From Mycobacterium sp. E787 (lineage in GTDB: Bacteria; Actinomycetota; Actinomycetes; Mycobacteriales; Mycobacteriaceae), in contig NZ_LZKL01000101.1 of NCBI RefSeq assembly GCF_001668725.1, forward strand, positions 1 through 32,282: DNA of 32,282 bases, given 5' to 3'. A program made the translations under genes and the position numbers. The notes under the pieces are model-generated. The model was not told the origin of the DNA. It saw nothing but the letters and a program-made list of their open reading frames with translations, and searched no databases. Below are positions 1-6,868 of this stretch, in pieces. The number at the start of each line of letters is the position of its first letter. Position 1 is the stretch's first letter.

Positions 1-60
1 GAGGACACCTCGCGATAACTGGGCTGTCCTCTATGTCGGGAGACATCTGTCCTCTATGTC
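1..60. repeat. IS-end-like repeats at window edge
   Basis: The 14-base word CTGTCCTCTATGTC occurs twice in direct orientation (24-37 and 47-60, period 23), and GAGGACA at 1-7 is the inverted complement of the TGTCCTC core. Iterated short repeats with an inverted copy resemble the multiple terminal transposase sites of IS elements such as the IS21 family. No transposase reading frame lies inside the window, so this would be one end only. The remainder to base 220 holds no gene I can support. It contains a small inverted repeat TATCGC-GT-GCGATA (178-191) and a GCGGCCGC-containing palindrome near 107-123. The family is not identified. Confidence 0.45.
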
Positions 61-220
61 AATGAACCACAGACCCCTTCGCCCACTGTTGTGATCGAGT
101 CGGGATGCGCGGCCGCTCGGCCGCCGCGTCCGCCTCGGAGGAGGATTACGCCTTCACCACGCGGTCGGTGGGAGCGCTATCGCGTGCGATACCGGATTTG
201 AAAACCGCCCGACGAGGACC

Positions 221-574
221 TCACCGAGCCAGCGGGCTGTAGAAGACCAAGCCGTTGCCCTTGTTGTCGTACACCACGGCGCGTCGTTCGTGAGCGTCGT
301 CGTACGGGCCCTTCACGATGCCGCCGCCGCTCTCCTCCACGGCCTTCGCGGCGGCGTCGACGTCGGTGGTTTTGATGCCGACGACGACCTGCCCGGGAAT
401 GGGATGGTCCACCGCCGTCGCCAGGGCGAGGGTGACCGCCCCGCCGTCTAGGGCGGCGAAGTGGGCCCCATCGCGGAACTTCAACGGCATGCCGAGGGTC
501 TCGCTGTAGAAGCGGATCGACCCGTCCAGGTCGTCGGTCGACAAGACAATCATCCGCACTTCATGCTCGCTCAA
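221..574 (-). CDS. VOC (glyoxalase/bleomycin-resistance fold) family protein
   Basis: This 117-residue protein has the single-domain vicinal-oxygen-chelate layout. The N-terminal beta strand leads into DLDGSIRFYSETLGM, the typical first alpha-helix region, and a late VVYDNKGNGLVFYSP strand matches the end of the second beta-alpha-beta-beta-beta unit. Such proteins bind a divalent metal and act on varied small substrates as lyases, dioxygenases or resistance proteins; the substrate here cannot be told. The ATG at 574 is preceded on the minus strand by a strong GAGGAGG ribosome site. The gene is divergent from the YdeI-like gene at 613, with a 38-base shared promoter region. It lacks a recognisable M. 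tuberculosis neighbour equivalent at this locus. Confidence 0.8.
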   Translation of the reverse strand: MSEHEVRMIVLSTDDLDGSIRFYSETLGMPLKFRDGAHFAALDGGAVTLALATAVDHPIPGQVVVGIKTTDVDAAAKAVEESGGGIVKGPYDDAHERRAVVYDNKGNGLVFYSPLAR

Positions 575-600
575 TGCCGCCTCCTCTGGCTCGATCGCCT

Positions 601-606
601 TACCCT
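601..606 (+). promoter_or_regulatory. Leaderless-type -10 (TACCCT) for YdeI-like gene
   Basis: TACCCT fits the mycobacterial TANNNT -10 motif and ends exactly 6 bases before the GTG at 613. Transcription would then begin at or next to the start codon. This supports GTG 613 over the upstream in-frame ATG at 574, which would lie inside the divergent gene's ribosome-site region. Confidence 0.5.
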
Positions 607-612
607 AGCCCG

Positions 613-879
613 GTGAGCAGCAACCGAGTGCCCGGCGGCGTGGTACACAGATTGCCCGCCGACCTGCGCGCGGCCCTGACCGCCAACTCCACCGCGCTGG
701 CCGCCTGGCAGGACATCACGCCGCTCGCGCGCAACGAGTTCATCTGCTGGGTGGAGGACGCCAAGCAAGACGCCACCCGAAAGCGGCGCATTCGCCGCAC
801 CCAGGAGGAATTGGAGGAAGGCAAGCGCCGGCCCTGCTGCTGGCCCGGGTGCAAGCACCGCGAGCGCACCGGTAAGTGA
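613..879 (+). CDS. YdeI/OmpD-associated family protein (small form)
   Basis: The protein has 88 residues from GTG 613. The pattern of a Pro-Ala-Asp-Leu stretch, then WQDITPLARNEFICWVEDAK and a basic helix (KRRIRRTQEELEEGKRRPCCW) is characteristic of the bacteriocin-protection YdeI/OmpD-associated domain, in which a conserved Trp and Arg-rich helix follow the core. Biochemical function is not established for the family. Two adjacent Cys (PCCWPGC) near the C-terminus stand out. The start is chosen from the leaderless -10 at 601-606. The next gene (GNAT, minus strand) converges with a 9-base gap. Confidence 0.7.
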   Translation: MSSNRVPGGVVHRLPADLRAALTANSTALAAWQDITPLARNEFICWVEDAKQDATRKRRIRRTQEELEEGKRRPCCWPGCKHRERTGK

Positions 880-888
880 GCGAGCCGG

Positions 889-1218
889 TCAGGACTGCAG
901 CCACCGGTGCACGTCGGCGGTGACGGGGTCGGTGATGTCATCGAACTCGGGGTGCTTCTTGAGCACCGTGACCACCATCGAGCACACCGGGACGACCCGC
1001 TTGCCGTCGTCGCGGGCGGCGGTGAGGGCCTGCTCGATGAGGATCGTCGCCAGACCGCGTCCGCCGTACTCGCGGTCGATCTCGGTGTGGTAGAACACGC
1101 GCTGGTCGCCTCGATCGGCGAAGTCGGCGAGGCCGACGGTCTTGCCGTCGACGGCAATGGTGTAGCGACCCTCCTCCGCGGTGATGGTGGTGGGGGCGCC
1201 GGTCCTGTCGGCGGTCAT
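889..1218 (-). CDS. GNAT-family N-acetyltransferase (YjdJ-like small type)
   Basis: This 109-residue protein is a minimal GNAT domain. The core acetyl-CoA-binding signature REYGGRGLATILIEQAL contains the Gly-rich RGxGLA-type pyrophosphate loop, followed by VVPVCSMVVTVLKKHPEFDD, which matches the C-terminal strand-helix of the small GNAT_2/YjdJ class. Such proteins acetylate unknown small amines or protein termini. The ATG at 1218 has an AAGGAG ribosome site 5-6 bases upstream. The 114 bases between this gene and the acyl-CoA dehydrogenase stop hold no ORF I can support. Confidence 0.82.
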   Translation of the reverse strand: MTADRTGAPTTITAEEGRYTIAVDGKTVGLADFADRGDQRVFYHTEIDREYGGRGLATILIEQALTAARDDGKRVVPVCSMVVTVLKKHPEFDDITDPVTADVHRWLQS

Positions 1219-1332
1219 CGGTGCTCCTTCCGGTGTGAGATCTCGGCGCCGGCGGCCTCCGACGCGCGAGCGATTTCGGCCGGCGCGGTCTCGAGGTTGC
1301 TCACCTGCTCGACGCTACGCCTCGTGGGGCCC

Positions 1333-2715
1333 TCACCTGCCCGGCGGCCGCAGCACCTTCATCGCCAACCGCATGACCGGGTCGGGGACGCGATCCTGCA
1401 TCGACAGCGCCGCCTCGGCGGCGCGCGATCGCAGCGGGGTCCCGCGACCGAAGATCCGGTTCAGCGGGCCACCGGTCGGCTCGATCACCACATGCAGCGG
1501 CGGGGTTCCCACCGTGGCGCCCAGCGCGTTGGAGATGACCATGCGCTGAATCTCGCTGGTGCCCTCGAAGATGGTGTACAGCTTGGCGTCCCGATACCAC
1601 TTCTCCACCGGATGGTCGGTGATGTAACCCCAGCCGCCCATCGTCTGGATGGCCCGTTCGGTGGCTTTGACGGCGACCTCGCTGGCGGCAAGCTTCGACA
1701 TCGAGCCCTCGCCGCGATCGAAGGGGACGTTGTTCGCCGCCATCCAGGAGGCCCGCCAGGTCAACAGCCGGGCGGCGTCGATCTCGGTGGCCAGTTCCGC
1801 CAACGGAAACGCGATGCCCTGGTTGTCGATGATCGGGCCGCCGAAGGCCTCCCGCTCCGTGGCGTACCACGTCGCGTACTCCAATGCGGCGCGCGCGATC
1901 CCGATCGCCTGGGCCGCGACCATCGGACGGGTCTGCTCGAAGGTGCCCAATGTCGCCGAGCCGGACCGCTTTCCGCCGGCCACCACCTCGCGTGCCTTCG
2001 CTAGCTTGTGTTCCAGCTTCTCTTCTCCGCCAAGCAAATTGGCCGCCGGAACGCGCACCCCTTCGAACAGCAACTCGGCGGTGTGGGACGCGCGGCAACC
2101 CAGCTTGTCGAGTTTTCGAACCAGTTTGAGCCCCGGCGTGCCGCCGGGCACCACGAACAGCGCCTGACCGCGATGCCCCAGTTCCTCATCCACGACCGCG
2201 TTGACCACATGCACGTTGGCGATGCCGCCGTTGCCGATCCACATCTTGTGGCCGTCGATGATCCAGTCGTCACCGTCGCGGCGCGCGCGGGTGCGCAGAT
2301 TCCGAACGTCGCTGCCGCCCTCGGGCTCGGAGATCGCCAGGGCGGCCAGCTTGACATCCCCTGGGGTGCCGAAGCATTCGGGCGCCCACTCGAGCATCTG
2401 CTCCGGCGAGGCGGCCTGACCGATCGCCGACAGCGCCAGTGCGGGCATAACGATCGCCAATCCGATTCCGGCACAACCCCAAAAGAGCTCTTCCATGAAC
2501 ATCGGTAGCGAAATGCCGGTCGGGTCGCCGATCAGGTCGCGATAGAACAGCGGACTGTAAAAGCCGCGCTGGGCGGCCTCCTCCAGCACCGGCCAGGGAA
2601 ACTCCTGGCGCTGGTCGTAGTGGAGCGCCACGGGGCGGATCACTTCTTCGGCGAACTCGTGGGTGCGCCGGGCGAGGTCGTGTTGTGCCGCCGTCGGTGT
2701 CAGGTCGAACGTCAT
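1333..2715 (-). CDS. Acyl-CoA dehydrogenase (FadE family)
   Basis: This 460-residue flavoenzyme would oxidise acyl-CoA to trans-2-enoyl-CoA using FAD. The N-terminal helical domain begins MTFDLTPTAAQHDLARRTHEFAEEVI. The middle beta domain has AISEPEGGSDVRNLRTRA and WIGNGGIANV. The C-terminal helical domain has YATEREAFGGPI and GGWGYITDHPVEKWYRDAKLY. The expected catalytic base is Glu384 in YTIFEGTSEIQR, the position used by medium- and short-chain enzymes. The frame stays open far upstream, but ATG 2715 begins the recognisable domain and has an AGAGG site. The protein is longer than typical FadE proteins (about 380-400) because of a C-terminal extension after the catalytic helix. Substrate is unknown. 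The gene is downstream of whiB5 on the same strand with a 94-base gap. Confidence 0.9.
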   Translation of the reverse strand: MTFDLTPTAAQHDLARRTHEFAEEVIRPVALHYDQRQEFPWPVLEEAAQRGFYSPLFYRDLIGDPTGISLPMFMEELFWGCAGIGLAIVMPALALSAIGQAASPEQMLEWAPECFGTPGDVKLAALAISEPEGGSDVRNLRTRARRDGDDWIIDGHKMWIGNGGIANVHVVNAVVDEELGHRGQALFVVPGGTPGLKLVRKLDKLGCRASHTAELLFEGVRVPAANLLGGEEKLEHKLAKAREVVAGGKRSGSATLGTFEQTRPMVAAQAIGIARAALEYATWYATEREAFGGPIIDNQGIAFPLAELATEIDAARLLTWRASWMAANNVPFDRGEGSMSKLAASEVAVKATERAIQTMGGWGYITDHPVEKWYRDAKLYTIFEGTSEIQRMVISNALGATVGTPPLHVVIEPTGGPLNRIFGRGTPLRSRAAEAALSMQDRVPDPVMRLAMKVLRPPGR

Positions 2716-2809
2716 GGGTGTGCCTCTGGGTCGACGGACTCGGTCCTGCCAAGCCCGTCTACCCCGCCGGCCGGGCCAGCAAACGGCGGTCGGGGAAGGT
2801 GACGGGAGG

Positions 2810-3226
2810 TCAGGCGGCCGAACGGGGCCCGACTTGTGCGACCGGCAGGTGCACCACCACCGCGGCGACGGGAATCGCGTCATGCTCGTGACGCGCCAAC
2901 AGCGCCGCGTTCTCGGGCAGCTGTCGCGAATTGATCTCGCCCGCGGCGATTCGGCGCAGTACGTCGTGGGCGCGGGCGAGTTGTTCGCGCTTGCGGTACT
3001 GGCCACCGGGAAGCTTGACGCCGGCCCAGACGCCGTACTCCTCGCGGTGCGCGATCGCGTGCTGGGCGCACCGGCGCTGCTGTGCCAGCGGGCAGCGGCG
3101 CAGGCACTGGATCCGCGCCTCGGTGGCGGACCGCTCGTAGGCGCGCGCCTTGGCGGCGCCGTCACCACCGTCGTCGTCGGGGTAGCCGAACCACAGTTCC
3201 GGGTTGGCTGCGCAGGGGTGTCCCAT
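2810..3226 (-). CDS. whiB5: WhiB5-type iron-sulfur transcription factor
   Basis: This 138-residue WhiB-family protein would bind a redox-sensitive [4Fe-4S] cluster through Cys5, Cys41, Cys45 and Cys53, with the family GVWAG turn at 65-69 followed by a basic region (KLPGGQYRKREQ). The cluster spacing is C-x35-C-x3-C-x7-C, not the usual C-x2-C-x5-C. A widened CxxxC is, to my memory, the hallmark of M. tuberculosis WhiB5 (Rv0022c, about 139 residues). Location next to an Rv0023-like XRE regulator supports the name. ATG 3226 has an AAGGAG site 8 bases upstream. The frame extends further upstream, but without domain content. The gene is divergent from the XRE gene across an A+T-rich operator-like region. 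WhiB5 is linked in the literature to reactivation and type VII gene expression. Confidence 0.85.
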   Translation of the reverse strand: MGHPCAANPELWFGYPDDDGGDGAAKARAYERSATEARIQCLRRCPLAQQRRCAQHAIAHREEYGVWAGVKLPGGQYRKREQLARAHDVLRRIAAGEINSRQLPENAALLARHEHDAIPVAAVVVHLPVAQVGPRSAA

Positions 3227-3301
3227 GTCGGTCTCCTTGTCCAGCGGTAAAACGTAGACGAAAGCGTATACACATTGCCCCGGGCGACGCAAGAGAAACG
3301 A

Positions 3302-3347
3302 GATATAAACGTATATCCGAGGCCTCGTCGCGGGTCCTGTGTAATAT
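3302..3347. promoter_or_regulatory. Candidate operator and -10 between whiB5 and XRE gene
   Basis: In a GC-rich background, the inverted repeat GATATA-AACG-TATATC (3302-3317) sits just upstream of a TAATAT -10 hexamer (3342-3347) that would serve the plus-strand XRE gene. The core CGTATA recurs at 3265-3270 closer to whiB5. It recurs again inside the XRE gene at 3777-3782, within AATAT-GAGACGT-ATATT. These are plausible binding sites for the XRE protein itself or for WhiB5. No experimental match is known to me. Confidence 0.45.
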
Positions 3348-3370
3348 CCGGCCCATGGCCGGAGCGTGCG

Positions 3371-4156
3371 GTGAGCCGTGAATCGGCCGGCGCGGCCATC
3401 CGCGCATTGCGCGAGTCACGCGACTGGTCCCTGGCCGAGCTGGCGGCCGCGACGGGCGTCAGCATCATGGGCCTGAGCTTCCTCGAGCGCGGTGCCCGTA
3501 AGCCGCATAAAAGCACAGTTCAAAAGGTCGAGAATGGGTTGGGCCTGCCGCCGGGCACCTATTCTCGGCTGCTGGTAGCCGCCGACCCGGATGCGGAGCT
3601 GGCCCGGCTGATGGCCGCGCAACCGGTAGAGACGCGGTCGGCGCGGCCCGCCGGAACCGTGGTGGTCGACCGCCACAGCGACACGGAAGTGCTCGAAGGC
3701 TACGCCGAAGCGCAACTCGATGCCCTCAAATCCGTCATCGATCGGCTGCCGGCGACGACATCAAACGAATATGAGACGTATATTCTGTCTGTGATCGCTC
3801 AATGCGTGAAGGCGGAGATGCTGGCCGCCAGCTCCTGGCGGGTGGCCGTCAACGCCGGCGCGGACTCGACGGGCCGGCTCATGGAGCATTTGCGGGCGCT
3901 CGAGGAGACGCGCGCCGCGCTGCTGAAGCGGATGCCCACCAGCTTGAGCGCGCGTTTCGATCGCGCGTGCGCGGAGTCGTCTCTGCCGGAGACGGTCATC
4001 GCGGCGCTCGTCGGCGTCGGCACCGACGAAATGTGGGACATCCGCAACCGGGGGGTCATCCCCCCGGGGGCGCTCCCCCGCGTCCGCGCCTTCGCCGAGG
4101 CGGTCGAGTCGCGGGGCCCGGCCAGCGCACACGGCGGCGACGAGGAGGCGCGGTGA
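3371..4156 (+). CDS. XRE-family transcriptional regulator (Rv0023-like)
   Basis: This 261-residue protein has an N-terminal helix-turn-helix of the Cro/CI type at about residues 5-70 (ALRESRDWSLAELAAATGVS, then LERGARKPHKSTVQKVENGL). A longer helical region without an obvious ligand fold follows. The start is GTG 3371, preceded by GGAG; it begins immediately before the HTH, as in the 256-residue M. tuberculosis Rv0023. It heads a tight plus-strand block: its stop overlaps the next gene's GTG as GTGA. A TAATAT -10 and palindrome lie upstream, suggesting autoregulation (inference). Near the 3' end two G/C homopolymer hairpins (4050-4079) encode an IPPGALPR segment. Confidence 0.88.
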   Translation: MSRESAGAAIRALRESRDWSLAELAAATGVSIMGLSFLERGARKPHKSTVQKVENGLGLPPGTYSRLLVAADPDAELARLMAAQPVETRSARPAGTVVVDRHSDTEVLEGYAEAQLDALKSVIDRLPATTSNEYETYILSVIAQCVKAEMLAASSWRVAVNAGADSTGRLMEHLRALEETRAALLKRMPTSLSARFDRACAESSLPETVIAALVGVGTDEMWDIRNRGVIPPGALPRVRAFAEAVESRGPASAHGGDEEAR

Positions 4157-4962
4157 CCGCCAGTGAAATCGAGGTGCTGAGTCGCGCTCATCGACTCTTT
4201 GCCGGCAGCACGACGCCGCCGGCGCTGGAGGCGGGCACCGGGTCGCTGCAACGCGAAAGCGGTCCGAACAGCTCTGTCGTACACGGTTTTTACCGGCTCG
4301 CGGCGGGCCGCGCCGAGCAGCGCCTGCGATCGGCGGCGGGTACGGACGCGCAAGCGGCCGGCGTCATCGCCGGCGCCATCCGGGATCGCGCCGAGGCCCG
4401 GGAGCTGACCCGATCGGTCGTCGACCAGGCCCGCACCGAGAAGACCGCGGCTCCCCCGACGCCGATGGCTCAGCGCGAGGCGATGCGGCGTCGCGTGGCG
4501 AGGCTACGCGCACAGCGCTCGCACGTCTTGTCGGCCCGCCTCAAGGCGCGGCGACACGCCACGGCGCTGCAAGCGCTGCGATACCGGCTGACACACCAAC
4601 ACCTTTCCAAACTGCCGGCGCCGAACGGCCGGGCCGCGGTCGCGGTGCGCGCGGCACTGTCGCGACTCGGACGCCCCTACGTGTGGGGTGCGACGGGACC
4701 CGACCAGTTCGACTGTTCCGGGTTGGTCCAGTGGTCCTACGCGCGGGCGGGCGTCCACCTGGGACGCACCACCTATCAGCAGATCAACGACGGGATGCCG
4801 GTGCCCCGTTCGCTCGTCCGGCCCGGCGACCTCGTGTTTCCCCATGCCGGGCACGTCCAGATGGCGATAGGCAACAACCTGGTGGTCGAAGCGCCCTACC
4901 CCGGTGCTTCGGTGCGAATCAGCCGGCTGGGAAGCAACATTGCGATCCGGCGGCCGCTATGA
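4153..4962 (+). CDS. NlpC/P60 peptidoglycan endopeptidase-like protein (Rv0024-like)
   Basis: This 269-residue protein has a C-terminal NlpC/P60 domain (about 160-269). The catalytic Cys188 lies in FDCSGLVQWSYA, His234 in HAGHVQMAIG, and the third polar residue is probably Glu246. RPGDLVF at 223-229 is the usual strand. Such enzymes cut D-Glu-mDAP bonds in wall peptides. There is no signal peptide or membrane segment. The N-terminal 150 residues are basic helices, and a stretch around T103-P-M-xxRE aligns with the helical domain of the next two proteins. GTG 4153 overlaps the regulator's stop and follows GAGGAGG. Its own TGA overlaps the next ATG as ATGA. It matches M. tuberculosis Rv0024 (about 281 residues). 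Export route is inferred, possibly type VII. Confidence 0.88.
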   Translation: MTASEIEVLSRAHRLFAGSTTPPALEAGTGSLQRESGPNSSVVHGFYRLAAGRAEQRLRSAAGTDAQAAGVIAGAIRDRAEARELTRSVVDQARTEKTAAPPTPMAQREAMRRRVARLRAQRSHVLSARLKARRHATALQALRYRLTHQHLSKLPAPNGRAAVAVRAALSRLGRPYVWGATGPDQFDCSGLVQWSYARAGVHLGRTTYQQINDGMPVPRSLVRPGDLVFPHAGHVQMAIGNNLVVEAPYPGASVRISRLGSNIAIRRPL

Positions 4963-5336
4963 GCAACGAATCCATGCCGGAACAGGCCGCGGCGTCGCTC
5001 GATGCCATGCAGGCGCGGCAGTCAGCGCTGGCCGGCCGGCACGGAGCCGCCTCCGATGCCGACCGCGTGCTGGCGGAGGTGCTCGCCGGCGCCCACGCCG
5101 CAACCCGCGAGAGCGTCAGGCGGCTCGACGCGATCGCCGAGGAGATCGACGGCGCCGCCGCGGCCCGCGCGGACCTGGCCGTCGACACTCCCATGGGGGC
5201 GCGCGAACTGCGCAGATTTCTCGTGGACAAGCAACGCGAGATCGCCCGGGTGGTGGCCGATGCCCGCGAACTCGGACGCGCGAAAAGGGCTGTGCTGGAA
5301 GGGCTGCGCGCCCAGTACGCCCTCCCCCCGGGCTAG
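4959..5336 (+). CDS. DUF4226-type helical protein (Rv0025-like)
   Basis: This 125-residue, wholly helical, Ala/Arg-rich protein contains DTPMGARELRRFLVDK at about 76-91. The same motif appears as DTPAGARDFQRFLIGK in the next protein and in diverged form in the preceding NlpC/P60 protein. I place it in the DUF4226 family from memory; the function is unknown. It lacks a signal peptide. The ATG overlaps the upstream stop by 4 bases, so translation is probably coupled. M. tuberculosis Rv0025 is of similar size (about 120). A 103-base gap with its own promoter separates it from the next gene. Confidence 0.75.
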   Translation: MSNESMPEQAAASLDAMQARQSALAGRHGAASDADRVLAEVLAGAHAATRESVRRLDAIAEEIDGAAAARADLAVDTPMGARELRRFLVDKQREIARVVADARELGRAKRAVLEGLRAQYALPPG

Positions 5337-5382
5337 CCACCACCGATGCCGGCTCGTTGGTTCACAGGCGCGCGGGGGTGAA

Positions 5383-5411
5383 TTGTCGCCAACAACGTGC
5401 CTGGGTACTGT
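5383..5411 (+). promoter_or_regulatory. SigA-like promoter ahead of Rv0026-like gene
   Basis: A TTGTCG -35 (5383-5388) and TACTGT -10 (5406-5411) are separated by 17 bases, a good housekeeping-type promoter. Transcription would start near 5418, giving a leader of about 20 bases with GGAGGGG before the ATG at 5440. A 13-codon upstream ORF (ATG 5420, stop 5459-5461) overlaps that start in another frame. Confidence 0.5.
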
Positions 5412-5439
5412 CGCCCGGCATGGAGGGGTCGCGACACCG

Positions 5440-6816
5440 ATGTCGACGTACGACGAGCTGATCAAGACGATCACTTCCGTCCGGGACAGCACCGGCGATC
5501 CGAACGCGTGGCAGGCGGGTCTGGCGCCGGATGAGGTGGCCGCGGTGGTCACGCCCACCACCAGGCCCGAGCAACTCGATGCGATCGTGCGCAAGATCCG
5601 CCAACGCTATGCGCCCCTCTTCGGGGCCGCCCCGGCGGGCGCACCCGAGCCCGGTCGAGGGCAGGGCGAGGCCGCCGAAGCCATGGCGGACGCCGAAGCG
5701 GCTCTGGCGCACCAGAATTCGGCGAGCTCTCAGCTCGACATGCAAGTGATCACTGCGATCTTGAACGCGCACCTCAAGGCCGTCGAGGGTAGCGAAGCGC
5801 TGACCAGGTTACAGCGCGAGACCGAGACCGCGGTCCTGACCCGCTCCGATCTCGACACCCCGGCCGGAGCCCGCGATTTCCAACGGTTCCTCATCGGCAA
5901 GCTCAAGGACATCCGCGCGGTCGTTCTGAACGCGAGCCTGGACGACACGTCGAAATCCGCGCTGATGGCCGCCTGGACGTCCCTGTACGACGCGTCCAAG
6001 GACGGCCCCGCCGAGCGTCCGCCCGAGGCCGCCGTTCCGGTTGCCGCATCCGGCGACCGCACCACCCAGTCCCCGGTCGACGATCCCGCACTCGAGCCGC
6101 TGCCGGATTCGATGTGGGCCGACGACTCCGGCGCGCCCGCCGGAGATCTCCCGGGATCCGCCCCGGCGGCCAGCGCCCCGGCGATGCCCACAGCGCCCGC
6201 TCTGCCTGCGGTGCCATCAATTCCCGGTTTCGGCGGGGCGCCGATCCCGGGCCTCGGGGGGTCGGGCGGACTCCCGTTGCCCGGCCTGCAGGACCTCGCG
6301 CGGGAGAGCTCGTTCGGTCCCCATGACCAGCAGCCCGGGGACGGCCCCGAAGAACCTGTCGGCGACGACGACAACGCCCACGCCGAGGACGTGACGGATC
6401 ACTCCGAACCGCCACCGGCGGGCCCGACGGTGGTGACGCTGCCCGACGGCGATACGGTGACGGCCGCCAGCCCACAGCTGGCCGCGGCGATCCAAGCCGC
6501 CATCGGCGGCGCTTCGATCCCAGATGCGTTCCATCAACAGGGAATTACCATCCCCCCGCCGGGCACGGCGGTCACCAACCCCATCGACCCGCTCCAAGCG
6601 GCGCCCGGCGACATCGGCATCCTCACCGACCGGCACGCGCTTGCTCTCGGGCACGAAAAGGCCCTCCTCGACGGCCAGATTCAGCGCATCGCCACCGTGA
6701 GCGGGCCGAACTTTCTAGGCTGGGAGCATCCACCGGCGGCGGCCGCACCCGCCAACCCGCCGGCAGACCCGCACCCGCCGACACCCACTGGGCCGGCGGC
6801 CACGTCGACCGCGTGA
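5440..6816 (+). CDS. Rv0026-like protein: helical DUF4226 domain, linker, degenerate NlpC/P60-like tail
   Basis: This 458-residue protein begins with a short helical segment (1-60), then a DUF4226-like helical domain (about 82-187) with D139-T-P-A-G-A-R. A Pro/Ala/Gly-rich linker (about 190-320) with repeats of PGFGGAPIPGLGG type and an acidic stretch follow. The C-terminal 110 residues begin VVTLPDGDTVTAASPQLAAA. They contain P389-G-D-I and His399 at the same spacing as P224-G-D-L and His234 of the neighbouring NlpC/P60 protein. The position corresponding to the catalytic Cys is Gly in my alignment, so it may be a pseudoenzyme (inference). No signal peptide is seen. M. tuberculosis Rv0026 is about 448 residues. 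ATG 5440 is chosen because it starts the conserved N-terminus. Confidence 0.8.
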   Translation: MSTYDELIKTITSVRDSTGDPNAWQAGLAPDEVAAVVTPTTRPEQLDAIVRKIRQRYAPLFGAAPAGAPEPGRGQGEAAEAMADAEAALAHQNSASSQLDMQVITAILNAHLKAVEGSEALTRLQRETETAVLTRSDLDTPAGARDFQRFLIGKLKDIRAVVLNASLDDTSKSALMAAWTSLYDASKDGPAERPPEAAVPVAASGDRTTQSPVDDPALEPLPDSMWADDSGAPAGDLPGSAPAASAPAMPTAPALPAVPSIPGFGGAPIPGLGGSGGLPLPGLQDLARESSFGPHDQQPGDGPEEPVGDDDNAHAEDVTDHSEPPPAGPTVVTLPDGDTVTAASPQLAAAIQAAIGGASIPDAFHQQGITIPPPGTAVTNPIDPLQAAPGDIGILTDRHALALGHEKALLDGQIQRIATVSGPNFLGWEHPPAAAAPANPPADPHPPTPTGPAATSTA

Positions 6817-6868
6817 CAATAGTGATGCCGCCGGCCTGGCCGGCGGCGCAGCGAGTAGGAGAGAGCAG

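Noticed and set aside
2716..3516. N-terminal extension of the acyl-CoA dehydrogenase frame to 3516
   Set aside because: The extension runs in another frame through whiB5 and the divergent promoter and is low-complexity Arg/Pro/Ser. The enzyme domain begins at ATG 2715.
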